Source: Bradysia coprophila (taxonomy: Eukaryota > Arthropoda > Insecta > Diptera > Sciaridae). From it: a stretch of 64,000 bases of DNA. The DNA is taken from the NCBI RefSeq assembly GCF_014529535.1, contig NW_023503313.1:1818081-1882080 (forward strand), in the 5' to 3' direction. The notes below the pieces were generated by a model. It saw only the letters and a list, made by a program, of their open reading frames with translations, was not told the DNA's origin and ran no database searches. Positions within the stretch are counted from its first letter, which is position 1, and each line of letters starts with the position of its first letter. Positions 11,967-24,690 of the stretch are shown here, one piece after another. Both the position numbers and the translations under genes were made by a program.

Positions 11967-13111
11967 ACGAGCCATCAGAACAGTCGGAGCGTTTGCTGCG
12001 ACTGAGCCCCGTACAAACCCGTATATCTATTGCGTACGTGACCCTAGTGCGTCTGTCACCCTACTTTGACCGTAAGCCTATTGCGCCGGTTAATGTAGTT
12101 AAAGTAAAATTATTATGTAATGTGTACATCTTACAAATTGCGCATAGCGCAATTACGAAGCCCCGTACGACGTTCCTTTCAAATAAAACAAAAATTGCAA
12201 ATAGCCCTAAAATTTTAATTTATTGAGTATAAATACACATAGGGCCTAGTACCGGCCTCAGTCCGAGGATCCAATTTTTTTTTCTTTTTCAACTACATTC
12301 TATTCGGCCTTTGATTACCTTCCAAATGAAACAAAAATTACGAAAAACGGATGAAATTTGCTCGAGTTGTATGTAAAATACGCATAGGGCCCTAGTAGCG
12401 GCCTTAGTCCGAGGACCCAAATTTAATTTTTTTTTTCAACAACATTCTTTTCGGTGTTCGATTATCTTTCAAATGAAACAAAAATTACGAAAAACGGATG
12501 AAATTTACTCGAATTCTATGTAAAATACACATAGGGCCCTAGTAGTGGCCTTAGTCCAAGGACCCAATTTTTTTTTTTCAACAACTTTCTATTCGCCGTT
12601 CGATTACCTTCCAAATGAAACAAAAATTACGAAAAACGGATTAAATTTGCTCGAGTTATATGTAAAATACACATAGGGCCCCAGTAGCTTTTCACTTCTA
12701 AGGCCCTAACTCACGGTCCACTCACCCGATTTTAAAAAACTTTTTTTTCCTGGATTGGTATTGACAAAACCTATCATTTGCCGTGTCATTACATTTCCAT
12801 CGTTTATTTTGCCATAAATATCACCAAAAGACCTTAAATCACTAAGGTGGCCCTAACTCACGAAGGGCCGACCCGAATATGCCCATCTTCGAACTTAGCC
12901 TCACTATTTCGACTATCTTTCAGGGGAAAAAAAATTGAAATCGGATTTGATTTACTCAAGATATCGACGTGACGGACAGACAAAATTTTTATTGCGGATT
13001 CGTCATCTATGAACATAGACAAACACTTTGCCGTTACCGTCTGCTTCGAATTCCATCAATTACACACGGCATCGTAATCCTATAAGCCCCTTTGTACTTC
13101 GTACGGGGCTA
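11967..13111 (-). mobile_element. Minisatellite-bearing transposon, copy A
   Basis: One end is ACGAGCC(A/G)TCAGAACAGTC; the other is the GC palindrome GCCCCTTTGTACTTCGTACGGGGC at 13086-13109. Between them are about four tandem units of roughly 145 bp (the motif CATAGGGCC recurs near 12238, 12382, 12531 and 12674), then a single-copy part with GACGGACAGAC and the palindromic end. The same order is seen, inverted, at 21.9-24.95 kb and, in this orientation, at 40.7-41.7 kb. No transposase frame, so it is non-autonomous. The class is uncertain; internal minisatellites next to a terminal hairpin are known from Helitron-like elements. Confidence 0.75.
12236..12690. repeat. ~145-bp minisatellite units in transposon copy A
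   Basis: About four units share GGCCTTAGTCCGAGGACC, a poly-T tract, ACAACATTCTATTCGG and ACAAAAATTACGAAAAACGG. Unit spacings are 144, 149 and 143 bp. Confidence 0.85.
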
Positions 13112-14153
13112 AAAAATCTCCTCCCCACCGCTTCAATCTATAAAAGTTTCGATTTATTAAGTTACAAGAAGGATATTTGAATAAAATCGTCGAAACGTAA
13201 ATAATTGAAATAAATCATACGTTGACCTCCATAATTTATTTCTACCTTTGAAATAAATGGTTTTGCCTTGCAGAAGAAAAGGTCTGCTTTAAAACGAGAA
13301 GAAGAGTCTCTTCAGTCTCTACTGAGTGTGTCAACAAAGTATAGAACAAACGTGTACCAGAATATCTTTCAGCATTATTTGCAGTGGATGTGTACAGTAA
13401 CATATTAAATTCAAGGACGAAATAAACCCCTTGAAAAAAAATCAACAAAAGCGAAATTCAAATATGAAAAGCATTTTAAAGTATTAATCAGAGTGGTTTT
13501 TCTATTTCTGCGGAATGGCTTTGTACAAAAAGGTTACGTTTACCTTTTGAGCTAATTTTCATTGTTAAGCGTAACAATTAATCAAATATTTTTCGTAAAG
13601 GGTGTTATGATATGTACCTTTCGAGTAATATCAACAGATCAGGGCGGTTCTCGCCAACGAGTGACCTGTACCGATCAAATGCTTGCTCTAACCATACTAA
13701 TTCAAACTAGTTTCGGTCTGGTTCCAAGAGTTATAAACCTTTTATAAATCTCGGACCAACCGTCCTATTATTTTTGTTTGGCTACTTTGTGATTATTTGA
13801 TCTCCAATCAAACAGCAGCCCATAACACACTCTAATGGGCATGGGCTACAAATTCTCTAGCAATGTGCAGATCATGGACTCTTTCATGTAATTTAGGTGC
13901 CTTTTTAATCTATTAACGTTTCGTGAAACCTACAAAGGAACTATTGAGCTTACGAAATAAAAGTTTAACGATTTTTAGAAACAAAGTTTGTGGGCTTCTG
14001 TTTCAGCATCGGGCTGTGGGCACTCACCTCTACTGCTCAATACTCTTTTGTGATGGAAAAAATACTCAATGTCCATAACATTCACAAGCCGTTTATTGAA
14101 TTGCTTACTTAATTTAACATTCAAGGATAACTTAAAAAATTTGCAGCCTACAA
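13112..14153. other. Intergenic / downstream of the NPF receptor
   Basis: Nothing coding was supported. TTTATT near 14092-14097 reads AATAAA on the minus strand about 60 bases past the receptor stop codon and is a plausible polyadenylation signal. Confidence 0.4.
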
Positions 14154-17047
14154 TCATTTAGCATTCACTGGTATAGAGTCCACCGACAATGCATGATCCA
14201 TCAATGACGCATCGAAAACTACGGTAGTGGTCTTGCTAACACATTTGTTGGGATTCGTGTAGTTGCATGAATATTTCGCATTGACAGTACCCCGTTCGTT
14301 GACGCCACTATTACAAGCCCGGTCCAAACGCAAAATTTCTCGGAATTCTTTCTTAAAATTTTCGTTCAACCATCCATACAAAACGGGATTCGAACAGGCC
14401 GAACTCATGCCCATCATATGGCAAATAGCGTATATCACCAGCAAGTTCTGGGTGAACACTTCTTTTTCCAAGTAAACGTCGGAATACAGATTGAAAATAT
14501 TTAGCGGTAGCCACGAAATTCCAAATATAATTGCGATGCTGGTCAACAGGCAATTGGTGCGTCGCATTCGGTGACTTCGTCGTTTGTTTCGTCGGCTAAC
14601 ATTTATGGTCGTTGGTATGCGATTGTTCAATTTATTATTTATTTGTAAGTAGATAATAGATACGATTACAATTGGTAACAAGTACTGAACGAATAATGTG
14701 AATGCTGAATATATGGCGCGGCCGTAGTTAATTGGCCAATCTTCTATACAGAAAGATACCGAGTCTATTCCATGGTTGTGAAGATTTATCGAATGGTTGA
14801 CCAGCCTTTTGAATATTATCATTGGTGATGCTAAGAGCAAAGCCAAAGACCAGATGAATATGATAACAATAACAGCGCCCATATATTGTAGATTTTCACG
14901 TGTTGGATATACTATGACCTAGTTGGTTGAAAGGCTTTCATCAATAGCTACAACAAAATAAAAAGATTAAAGTTCTCTTACTTGGTAACGATCAAGTGCT
15001 ATGCTTGTTATTGATATAGTTGACACAAAAATACTTATTGCCTGCAGAGCACCAATCATCTTACATAAGTTTCCATAATCACCAAGGGGCCAATATTTCG
15101 TTAAGATTTCAATAAGTGTTAACGGCATCGTGACTATGCATAGTAGCAGATCTTTGAATCAGAAAGAAAAACACAAAAGATACGAAAATTAGAATTAATC
15201 ATTTTGGAAATAATACGGTTAATGACGATGGATGGATTGTTATGTTCTCAGTGGTAATTACAGTGACTGACATTCTAAAACCGGTCAATCTAAGGAATTT
15301 TAGTTTTTTGTTACTTTTGACATTTCCAGTGTTTAAAACGTTAAGACACATTAATTTATACTTAAAGACTCAAAATTAGTAGACTCAATACTCTCTCTAG
15401 CAAACAAACTCTCAGGTGATAGAGTAGACTGGATTGCAACAATATTGAACAGTAAATGCGCTTCTCCACTTTTACGCCTCTGCTGTTTCTATAATAATTC
15501 AATAAAAGTAATACATAATTACCCTCAAACGGCGGTAGTAACACCACACTATACGCTGAAATAAAATACAAATCACACAACGATCTGTACTACTAGAACC
15601 ACTCATCTGCGTACACTACACATCTTGCATATATTTAATTGTTTGTCGAAATCGACTACCATCCTGCATAACACAATACATGAGCACCACATTGGCACTT
15701 GAGGTGCAAGCTGGCAAAATCATTTAGCAAAGATCAGGATACGTCAAAAATATATGAAAAAAAGAGACATGACAACTTGTGATCCTTGGTCATATTCATT
15801 TTTCATAGACAAGAGACCCTCTAGAGTGCAACTCAAGGCCCAATGTGTGTACACTGTACGCGTAATAATAACGTGTGTTAGAAAATGAACTCAAAGGAAA
15901 ATAATATAGCTCGTGACGGGCAATCGTTCGATTACTGAGATAAAATGACTTATTGTCACCATACAATACAAGATAAGTAAAATCGGCATCATTGTGTCTT
16001 TGAAAAGTTTTGCCGAAGCTGGTTTTGAGTTTCATCTATTTCCACCACAATTACCAGTTTGTATTGTTGCCATGAGATGAATGTGTACAAAATGTAGTGA
16101 GCTAGATCTGCAGCACAGTGCACAGCACAATCAATAAAATTATTTTGAATTGGTTAGTGGATAGATAGTGTAGGTATATATATCAGAACATCCAGAACAT
16201 TTATCTGATGCGATTCGACCACTTCACGAGATTTTAGTATATTATAAACAGATAGGGATAGAAACTCGTAAATCCACTGAGGATTACCATCTGATATTTT
16301 TATTGCCACTTCCAAACGCTAACTCTTTCATATACATTAGCGACGGTTATTATGAAATTGAAAAATTCAGTTTGATGGCATCGTTGAATAAATAATTCTA
16401 TAAGCTCTGCGAACAGTCCTCTGCATATTTTATATACATAAAATTATCGTTTCCATCACACACACACACACACACACGACGTGCTTGAACATGTTTACCC
16501 ATTCTAACCAGTTGCAATAAATGCAACAAATGTCGGTACTCTCAAAATGTAATAGTATAAAGTACATTACATCCGTACTTCAAATTTTTATTTTGACGAG
16601 TCCTAATCGTCAAAATAAACATTTTGAAGCTCGTGCGTACTGTATTTTACGAATATTTCATATTTAATAAGAGCAAAGCGACATTTACATTTCTGTAACA
16701 CGTAACATATTTTACTCTAAACCATAACCATCCATCCATAACAGTATTTGGAGCATAAAAACAAATTGAATTATTAATTTACCCGATACAGCTAAATTTA
16801 CGATAAATAAATTGCGTACAGTTCTCATATTCGATTTCCGAGCGACCGCAATTACGACCAAACAGTTGCCGAGTGTGCCAAATATGATTAGTATTCCATA
16901 AAGAATTATTAGAATGTAATAAGCACTGCCGTCAATATTACGATTTCTCTTAAACTTTTCCAAAAGCACTTTAGTCACTTGTCTACTTGAATCTATTATT
17001 AGTGTAACGTTGTTTATAGATTGATTTAACGATGTTATCGTATCCAT
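14154..17047 (-). CDS. NPFR: Neuropeptide F receptor-type GPCR (three coding exons)
   Basis: Exons are 17047-16783, 15151-14982 and 14918-14154. Joined, they give 399 codons with phases that match (1, then 0). The product is a class A G-protein-coupled receptor at the plasma membrane. Visible hallmarks: two N-glycosylation sites near the N-terminus (N8, N13); TM1 with GN at 60-61; TM2 with LAVSD (D89); Cys118 before TM3 and a Cys in the FCIEDW loop for the conserved disulphide; DRY at 142-144 followed by QVIVYPTRE; TM6 with WLPLN; and SNPVLYGWLNENF at the end of TM7. The TM2-TM3 region and CIEDWP loop closely resemble insect NPF receptors (NPY-receptor relatives), which bind neuropeptide F and act in feeding and stress behaviour. 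No frameshift or stop was found. The ATG at 17045-17047 is the first in frame; a non-coding 5' exon may lie further upstream. Confidence 0.93.
14919..14981 (-). other. NPFR intron 2 (63 bp)
   Basis: Donor GTAAGA after CAA and acceptor ACTAG before GTCATAG on the minus strand, phase 0. It splits the receptor just after DRYQ. Confidence 0.9.
15152..16782 (-). other. NPFR intron 1 (1631 bp)
   Basis: Donor GGTAAATT at 16782 and acceptor TTCAAAG at 15152, phase 1, splitting the TM2 aspartate codon. It contains only spurious frames and a (CA)n run at about 16457-16478. Confidence 0.88.
16457..16478. repeat. (CA)n microsatellite
   Basis: About eleven CA dinucleotides in a row inside NPFR intron 1. 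Confidence 0.9.
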
Positions 17048-19120
17048 AACGAACGCTTCTGTAAACTTTTTTTTTGTTCTTTATTTTTAATGTACAATAT
17101 TTTTCGGTCGGTTTGAACACTGTAATTTAACAAAATATTCGATTTTTTTCGTTGTTGAAGAATATTTAACATTTATTGTGCACATGGTATTCGAAAAGTT
17201 GAAAAGTTAGAAGATAACAATTAGTTAAGTGAATTTTAACTCGGCTTTAACACAAAAGTTTTACATTAAAATAGTGAAGCTTGATAAGCCCGTTCTTGAA
17301 CTGCATTGGACGATACTTAAAAAAAAAAATTGATTTTCATCCAATGTGGGTTATTATACCAAGGCTGTAAACTTTGGGTTGTCTATAGACTACACAAATC
17401 ACTAGATACATAGGAACACACCACTTCTGATATAAAAAAAATCACCTCATCAACACGGGGAACATAAGAGTCGGACGACGAAGTGCGACAAAAAAGCGGA
17501 TGAAATTGAAATTGAATTTGTGACTGTTACTGTTGTCCATTTTCCTAGAAGATATTTATAAATATCTTCGTATAAAGTAGAGTGGTAGTGTAGCCAACCG
17601 CTTATAATCAAAGTGGAACGAAATCTAAAGGCAACGCACTGACAGTGCGTTGCTAAAGGCTAAAAAAAAGTAGGACGACAAAGTCCGTCAATGTATACTA
17701 TGGTGGCGTTTTTAATATCTGGGTTCCCGCCCATGTAATAGTCACATTCGCTTATTCATAGACTTTAAAGTATGGTGAATTGATAGCATTTCAAACAATA
17801 CGCAGTATTTCTTATGAATGTAGCCAGACATGATTCCCAGTGAGAACCGGAAAAATAATTTGCGTATAGAAAAAGGGAAGAAAAAAGTTTTTACAAGCCT
17901 CGCCTACGGTCCTGAAAGGGTGGATACAAAAAAAATTTAATTCGATTTCTACTAGGAATTGTAATTGCCACGTAAAGCTCTGTGCAATTTTAACCGTCCA
18001 GACAATCCCCTTAGACAATATACCGACATGTTAATTGAATGAAACCGAACTAACTGTTAAGCCCAACTGCATTTTCGATTTCACGAAAAAAAAACTAACT
18101 ATACATCGACGTCAACTGCCCCGGTACACAGGTTTGGAGATTAAATTAACGACTTCGTCATTATTGGCCTGGCTTAAACAAAATTCGAATAATATCGGTT
18201 TTGAATTTCGAGTTTTTATTCTCTGAACTGTTCAGTTTATGTACAAATCATACGGTAAAAGTAAATGAAAATTAACTTTGATCCGAAACAATTCAGCTGC
18301 TATACAAAAAAAGAGTTCCGCACGCCCCTTGTTATTATATATAATTAAAAGAAATACAAAACGAGTCCACTTTATGATTAAAAATGGATTTTTTTTAATT
18401 AAAAATGTTTTCGATAATAAAGTCACTCCTAAATACTGTAGTTGTATTCGGTATACTGCTGATGTGTCGATGTATAATTCTGATGAAGAATTATATATAT
18501 ATCGACGCATAAACATTTGTTTAAATTATTCATTTCAAACAAATTGAATTTTGTTTGACGAGACTCCGTTAAAATGTGAATAAATTCTGTCAAACTACTT
18601 AAATATTTGTCAAAACAGAAATACTATCAGAGACACATCAAGCAGAACTGACTTTCACGCACAAAAGTGATTGGTCTATCAGAGGTATGCATTTTAGTCA
18701 GTTACACTGCTTGTAAACAATATTTTTAGGTCACGTAGACCTTAGTCTGTTAATTCCTAATACTTTTTGGCTTGGACCTAGGTTTCTTCCTTAAATTTTC
18801 TGAACCGGGAACATCCTCGGATCAAAGATCTGGTCATTGCAATGCAGGACCATATCCAGCTGGGACGCAGGGAGGTTTCATTTCTTTATTTTTTCCTATA
18901 CAAAACTTATTTTTGTGTTATTTTTTGTTCTAGCGCCCCTTCTGACTTAAGAGTCTGGCTACGGCCCTGATTCAGGAAATCAATTACGACCTCCGAATTA
19001 CGATAGTGTTTGACGTGACATCAGCCTACATAAATTTTATCTAACAAATGAATATCTAGATTCAATGTTTCAGTGTCTAGCAAAAAGTTAGAAAATAAAA
19101 ATTATTTTCGTTTATTAGAC
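17048..19120. other. Upstream of NPFR; transposon remnants
   Basis: No gene supported. At about 17359-17376 is the CAAGGCTGTAAACTTTGG repeat shared with 11.5 kb. At 17631-17656 is a small palindrome, CAACGCACTGACAGTGCGTTG. At 17898-17909 is the GC-rich CTCGCCTACGG core. At about 18930-18969 is a solo transposon end whose complement begins CAGGGCCGTAGCC, resembling hAT-type termini. Confidence 0.45.
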
Positions 19121-19126
19121 GTAGAT

Positions 19127-19252
19127 GCTATTGGCAGGCCATTTTACCTGCAAATAGTCTTTGTAAAAGGAAAAATGCTATTGGCAGGCGCCTGCCAATA
19201 GCCTCCGTAAAAGGGAAAACACTATTCGCAGGCAAGTTCGCCTGCCAATAGC
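19127..19252. repeat. Three tandem palindromes of the CTATTGGCAGGCG family
   Basis: Hairpin-forming segments at 19127-19156, 19177-19202 and 19222-19252 are separated by similar linkers (TTTGTAAAAGGAAAA and CCGTAAAAGGGAAAA). The central one is a perfect palindrome. The family also occurs at 3715-3782. Confidence 0.85.
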
Positions 19253-19970
19253 ATTTTGTATAAGGGCGATGCACGTTTGTTAAACGAAATTCGTGTGAGA
19301 ACGTGTCGTGTAATGTGTCAACTAATGTAAGACAAACAAATGTATGGGAATTTAGACGGTGAGTTGATTATTGTCGTGTATCTGAGACTATATTTTCACT
19401 CCGGATTTTCAAAGGACTCCTGTGTCTGTTGTGTCGTTTTGGATTACACGATAAAACCGGATCATTGTTGCATAACATATTTTGATCGTATCGCAATCAC
19501 CAGAGTTAATATGAACCAATAACATGGGTCTCTTGTATTTAAAGCTTTGAAAGCTTCGAAAGTGGGATGGAACGAACACAAACCGTTGATTCCAAATGAA
19601 CGTAAAAACTAATTTTGAACAAAGTTTAAAATTTCAACCTCTACATACACCAACATCTTTCCATCAAAGTTAATAAATAAATAATTTCAAGCCGCATTTT
19701 TCTTTAATTGGTGTTTTAATACCATTATTTAGGGCAGCGTCACGAGCGGGAACGGCTAAAATGTGCCATCAAATAAAATATAGAAAATTGACCGCCATCC
19801 CTTTTATTCTACTATTTGCCAGTTTGCCGTGCGGCTTTCGTGTATCGCATATTAAATCAGTTAAATTTAGATTTCACAGTATTTGATAGCGTCCATTGTT
19901 TAAATAATCAACAAACAAATATTCGATTCCATGTGTAGTTTCGTTGTGTGTTGTTTGTTATAAATTTACT
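19253..19970. other. Intergenic, nothing supported
   Basis: AT-rich DNA with one short open frame (19340-19522) lacking features. Confidence 0.4.
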
Positions 19971-20985
19971 AGGCCCCACCTTATAGGTGGGTCAGATCCC
20001 TTGACTGACTGATATTTTCTCAATAGATTTTTGTAATTGTTACAAAAATATCGTAAATTGATCTTGATCAAAGTAGCTCTTTGTCTTGTTTTGTCATAAA
20101 TTGTTCGCTCCTTTAATTTTATTGAAAATCAAACAGAAAAAACAATTGTATTTCTACATTTTCAAACAAAAGATGCTGCGGTATTACTGTCTGCTAAAAG
20201 ACGCTGTAAAAAGGACGTATTGTTAAATTCTTGAATAAATTTAAACTAGTGTGAATACGGCCCTCGCTTATCGTGTTATCGAGGAATGAACAAAGTGCTA
20301 CAAACAACCCAACCCAACTTCGAATTTAATCTGAGGAATCTAATTCCCAGTCGAATAAAAAAAAAATTGAAAATCAGTTGAGGATCACTCAAGTTATCGT
20401 CTTATCAAGCGACGAGACGAAAATTCTTTTGAGAATATCACGGAGATCTCCCGTCCGTTATAGTCCACCTTTGAACTTAACCTGAGGAATTTAATTCCTC
20501 GTCGATTAATAAAAAATGGAAATCCGTTAAAAGCTACTCGAGTTATTGTGGAATCAAGCGACAACACAAAAATTCTTTTGAGAATATAACTAAGATCACC
20601 CGTCTGTTACAGTCCATCTTCGAACTTAACCTGAGCAATTCAATTCCTCGTCGATTAAAAAAAAATCATCAAGCGACGAGCCAAAAATTCTTTTGGGAAT
20701 ATCTTTAAGATCATCGGTTCTTCATAGCCCATCTTCGAACTTAACCTGAGGAATTTAATTCCTCGTCGATAAAAAGAAACGTTTTTGGAAATCCGTTTAG
20801 AATTGCTCAAGTTTTCGTGGCATCAAGGAATGAACAACGTGTGAAAAACATTTTCTGTATTTAAGGTTTTTGGTCATACATTCCATGTATTTTCAATCAT
20901 AGTAGTGAACGATGTGTGACAAACATTTAAGAGTATTTATCATTCGTAAGACCCATGACTTTCAGTCACGGGAATTACTTCCATA
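19971..20985. mobile_element. Element with internal tandem repeats (GCCCCACCTTATAGGTGGG end)
   Basis: The left end has the hairpin CCCACCTTATAGGTGGG; the right end has GACCCATGACTTTCAGTCACGGG. Between them are about four direct repeats, listed separately. A fragment resembling the left end (GGCCCCAC then TAGTGACTGACT) occurs at 45095-45150. No protein is encoded. Boundaries are approximate. Confidence 0.5.
20312..20830. repeat. Tandem repeat, ~4 units of 115-150 bp
   Basis: The block AACTTAACCTGAGGAATTTAA followed by TTCCTCGTCGAT recurs near 20321 (diverged), 20473, 20620 and 20737. Each is followed by a poly-A tract, AATCCGTT and AAAATTCTTTTG-like blocks; the third unit is shortened. Confidence 0.8.
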
Positions 20986-21895
20986 AACAAACAGAAATTT
21001 AATTTGTAGGTAATTTGAGCTGAGAACAAGATGCTCCAGATCTTTCATAAATCAACCGATTTTTCTTATTACAACTATTTACAAAATAGAACTGGTGCGA
21101 TTTTTGCGTTACCACCAACTTTTGCTGGTTAAGGGAGCACATTAAAATAACCATGAAATATTAAGAGACGGAAAACCCTGAGGATTTTTTTCCTATTATT
21201 TGGTTAAACTTGAGAAATATGATCAAAATGCGACGCGGCGCATTTTCGGTAAATCATAAATCCCGATTTCGATGTATTGGATGATAATCCAATTATTCAC
21301 TAAAGTGCGTCACCAATCGATTTAAATTGCCTTTCCGATATTATTGAGTTATAGCTCGATCTCGAATCGTATTTCAGTTCTGGGAAACACATACATATTT
21401 TTTAATACTCCACTTTTTTCGGTGGGATGGGCGAGAAAGTAAGCCGACGCGACGTCAGACGAGTTTTCGAAACAGTTTATTGTCGATAACTTGAGCAAAA
21501 CCACAAAATATGTGTGTTCCTTAGAATTGATAGAAGAATCAAACAAGTAGGTCAATAACATCGGGCGGTTCTTGTTTTTTAATTGTTTGAATTAGGTTAG
21601 AGCATCCAGACAAATTATTTTTAATTGACGCAAAACATGATTCTAAGCAAAAAATTGTTCCATGATATGCCTCCAAAATGAACCGACTTTTTTAAAAGTT
21701 AGTCTAAACTTTGAAACGTATATCCGCCCATGAGAAAATGGCGGATCCATGTTTTCGATTTTACAATGGCATTGATTGACATTGATCAAAATTGTGGCCA
21801 ATAGACATCCAGCTCAGTTCAAACTAATTTCTTTCTTTCTTATTGCGGCAACGGTTATTATTATGACAAAATTGCTTTTATTAAAAAATCAACTT
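20986..21895. other. Intergenic, nothing supported
   Basis: Only short featureless frames (for example 21349-21561). No clear repeat ends. Confidence 0.4.
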
Positions 21896-22349
21896 TTTAG
21901 CCCCGTACGAAGTACGAAGGGGCTTATAGGATTACGATGCCGTGTGTAATTGATGGAATTCGAAGCAGACGGTAAGGGCAAAGTGTTTGCCTATGTTCAT
22001 AGATAACGAATCCGCAATAAAAATTTGGGCCGTCTGTCCGTCTGTCCGTCTGTCCGTCACGTCGATATCTTGAGTAAATCAAATCCGATTTCAAAATTTT
22101 TTTTTTCCCTGAAAGATAGTCAAAATAGTGAGGCTAAGTTCGAAGATGGGCATATTCGGGTCGGCCCTTCGTGAGTTAGGGCCACCTAAGTGATTTAAGG
22201 TCTTTTGGTGATATTTATGGCAAAATAAACGAAGGAAATGTAAATGACACGGCAAATGATAGGTATTGTCAATACCAATCCAGGAAAAAAAAGTTTTATA
22301 AAATCGGGTGAGTGGACCGTGAGTTAGGGCCTTAGAAGTGAAAAGCTAC

Positions 22350-22792
22350 TAGGGCCCTATGTGTATTTTACATAGAACTCAAGTAAATTTCATTCGTTTT
22401 TCGTAATTTTTGTGTCATTTGGAATAGAATGTTGTTGAAAAAAAAATTAAATTTGGGTCCTCGGACTAAGGCCGCTACTAGGGCCCTATGCGTATTTTAC
22501 ATACAACTCGTGTAAATTTCATCCGTTTTTCGTAATTTTTGTTTCATTTGAAAGATAATCGAACACCGAATAGAATGTTGTTGAAAAAAAAATTAAATTT
22601 GGGTCCTTGGACTAAGGCCGCTACTAGGGCCCTATGTGTATTTTACATATAGCTCAAGCAAATTTCATCCGTTTTTCGTAATTTTTGTTTCATTTGGAAG
22701 GTAATCAAAGGCCGAATAGAATGTTGTTGAAAAAAAATTAAATTTGGGTCCTTGGACTAAGGCCACTACTAGGGCCCTATGTGTATTTTACA
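22350..22792. repeat. Minisatellite units, left part of copy B
   Basis: AGGGCCCTATG recurs near 22350, 22485, 22627 and 22771, with the same intervening blocks as in the other copies (complementary orientation to copy A). Confidence 0.85.
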
Positions 22793-23856
22793 TCAAATTT
22801 GCCAGATTTGGAATTGGTAAAAACACTGCAAGATGGTTGTGGCAATATTTGATCGGCCGTGTAAATTATGTTCAAATTGGAAAGTCGAAGTCCAGATTGT
22901 ACGAGTCACCATCTGGAGTACCACCTGGAAGTTCTTTGGGACCAGTAATGTTCACCGTTTTTATTGATGACTTGGTCGACGTATTGGAATTCGCTCACAC
23001 TTTGCTGTTTGCTGACGATATGAAATTGGCTTCCATTATTTCTGACCTCGAAGACACTCAAAGAATGCAACGAGACATCGATAACGTGATGAATTGGAAT
23101 GAAAGAAATCGACTACATTTCAACAACGACAAATGTTATATATTCAGTGCATACCGACACGATTCATCATTCATTCAAGCGAATTACACAATGGGCGATC
23201 ATGTGATTGAACGCGTCGAAGAAATGAATGACTTGGGCGTCTTTTTCAACAGATGGTACCATCCTGGATATCACATCGAGCAAATGACGATGAAGGCTCG
23301 ACAGATGGTTGGATGCATTAAACATTTTTCGAACGGAAATTTCACCAAAGAAACGCAAAGGATTCTCTATGTAGCGTACGTTCTTTCGAGATTGGAATTC
23401 GCTTCGACTATATGGAACCCAGCTGCACAGATATACATTGATGACATCGAGTCCATACAGAAACAATTCGTCATATATCTACTGGAAAGTCGTACTAATG
23501 CGACAACATATAGATTGGCTCCATACGAGGATCGGTGTAAGCTGCTGAATTTGCAAAGTTTGGAGAAGAGACGAACAGTTGCAGATGCCGTGCTTGCCTT
23601 TGACATTTATAAGGGAAATATCAAGGATGACATCATTTCACCGAATTTTATACGGAATGAGAGCGTCTACGATCTTCGACACTCTACTCTGCAGCTACTG
23701 GTTGAACCGAGGGTGACGACCGTATATTTGTCGAATCAGCCAGTTGTACGGATGATAAAGTTAATCAATGAACATAAAGATGTAGTGACTAGGTGTAACG
23801 GCAGGACTTTATTTAAAAGTGAAATTATGGAAAAACTTTATGACGACGGACTGTGA
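22793..23856 (+). CDS. Reverse transcriptase C-terminal part of a Jockey/CR1-like LINE
   Basis: About 350 codons belong to the retrotransposon. The open frame extends left to 22744, but those first codons are minisatellite DNA read through the junction. Visible reverse-transcriptase blocks are SGVPPGSSLGPVMF, then IDDL, and the catalytic LLFADDMKL, followed by the LHFNNDKC and LGVFF segments and the C-terminal thumb-like region (RLEFASTIWNP). It would copy element RNA into DNA at the target site. The endonuclease and N-terminal reverse-transcriptase motifs are missing, as expected for a 5'-truncated copy. The frame has no stop until 23854-23856, so the insertion is fairly recent. The clade (Jockey, CR1 or relative) is inferred from style only. 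Confidence 0.85.
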
Positions 23857-23977
23857 TGCTCTGATTGTGATGTAAAATTAAGTTTATTTATTGTGTAGTG
23901 TAAGTTTTGATGTATGCTATCATTGTTTTATTCAGCCAGTCTTGGCGGTGATAAATAAATTCATTCATTCATTCAAT
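22793..23977 (+). mobile_element. 5'-truncated non-LTR retrotransposon (LINE)
   Basis: The sequence interrupts the minisatellite array: the left junction follows TGTATTTTACAT and the right junction precedes AATTTCATCCG. The 3' end is a short UTR followed by AATAAATTCATTCATTCATTC, typical of a non-LTR tail. There are no terminal repeats. About a dozen target bases seem to be missing at the junction rather than duplicated. Confidence 0.85.
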
Positions 23978-24690
23978 TTCATCCGTTTTTCGTAATTTTT
24001 GTTTCATTTGAAAGATAATCGAACACCGAATAGAATGTTGTTGAAAAAAAAATTAAATTTGGGTCCTTGGACTAAGGCCGCTACTAGGGCCCTATGTGTA
24101 TTTTACATATAGCTCAAGCAAATTTCATCCGTTTTTCGTAATTTTTGTTTCATTTGGAAGGTAATCAAAGGCCGAATAGAATGTTGTTGAAAAAAAATTA
24201 AATTTGGGTCCTTGGACTAAGGCCACTACTAGGGCCCTATGTGTATTTTACACTGAACTCGAGTAAATTTCATTCGTTTTTCGTAATTTTTGTGTCATTT
24301 GGAAGGTAATCAAAGGCCGAATAGAATGTTGTTGAAAAAAAAATTAAATTTGGGTCCTCGGACTAAGGCCGCTACTAGGGCCCTATGCGTATTTTACATA
24401 CAACTCGAGTAAATTTCATCCGTTTTTCGTAATTTTTGTTTCATTTGAAAGATAATCGAACACCGAATAGAATGTTGTTGAAAAAAAAATTAAGTTTGGG
24501 TCCTTGGACTAAGGTCGCTACTAGGGCCCTATGTGTATTTTACATATAACTCGAGCAAATCTCATACGTTTTTCGTATTTTTTGTTTCATTTGGAAGGTA
24601 ATCGAACACCGAATAGAATGTAGTTGAAAAAAAAAAAATTTGGATCCTCGGACTGAGGCCGATACTAGGCCCTATGTGTATTTATACTCA
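23978..24690. repeat. Minisatellite units, right part of copy B
   Basis: About five units with AGGGCCCTATG or AGGCCCTATG near 24086, 24230, 24376, 24521 and 24665. The first follows the LINE tail directly. Confidence 0.85.

Noticed and set aside
22026..22060. Regular GTCTGTCC repeats as a possible CRISPR-like array
   Set aside because: Simple 8-bp tandem repeat without spacers, located in a eukaryotic transposon.
22744..22792. First 16 codons of the LINE frame as part of the reverse transcriptase
   Set aside because: They are minisatellite DNA read through the insertion junction.
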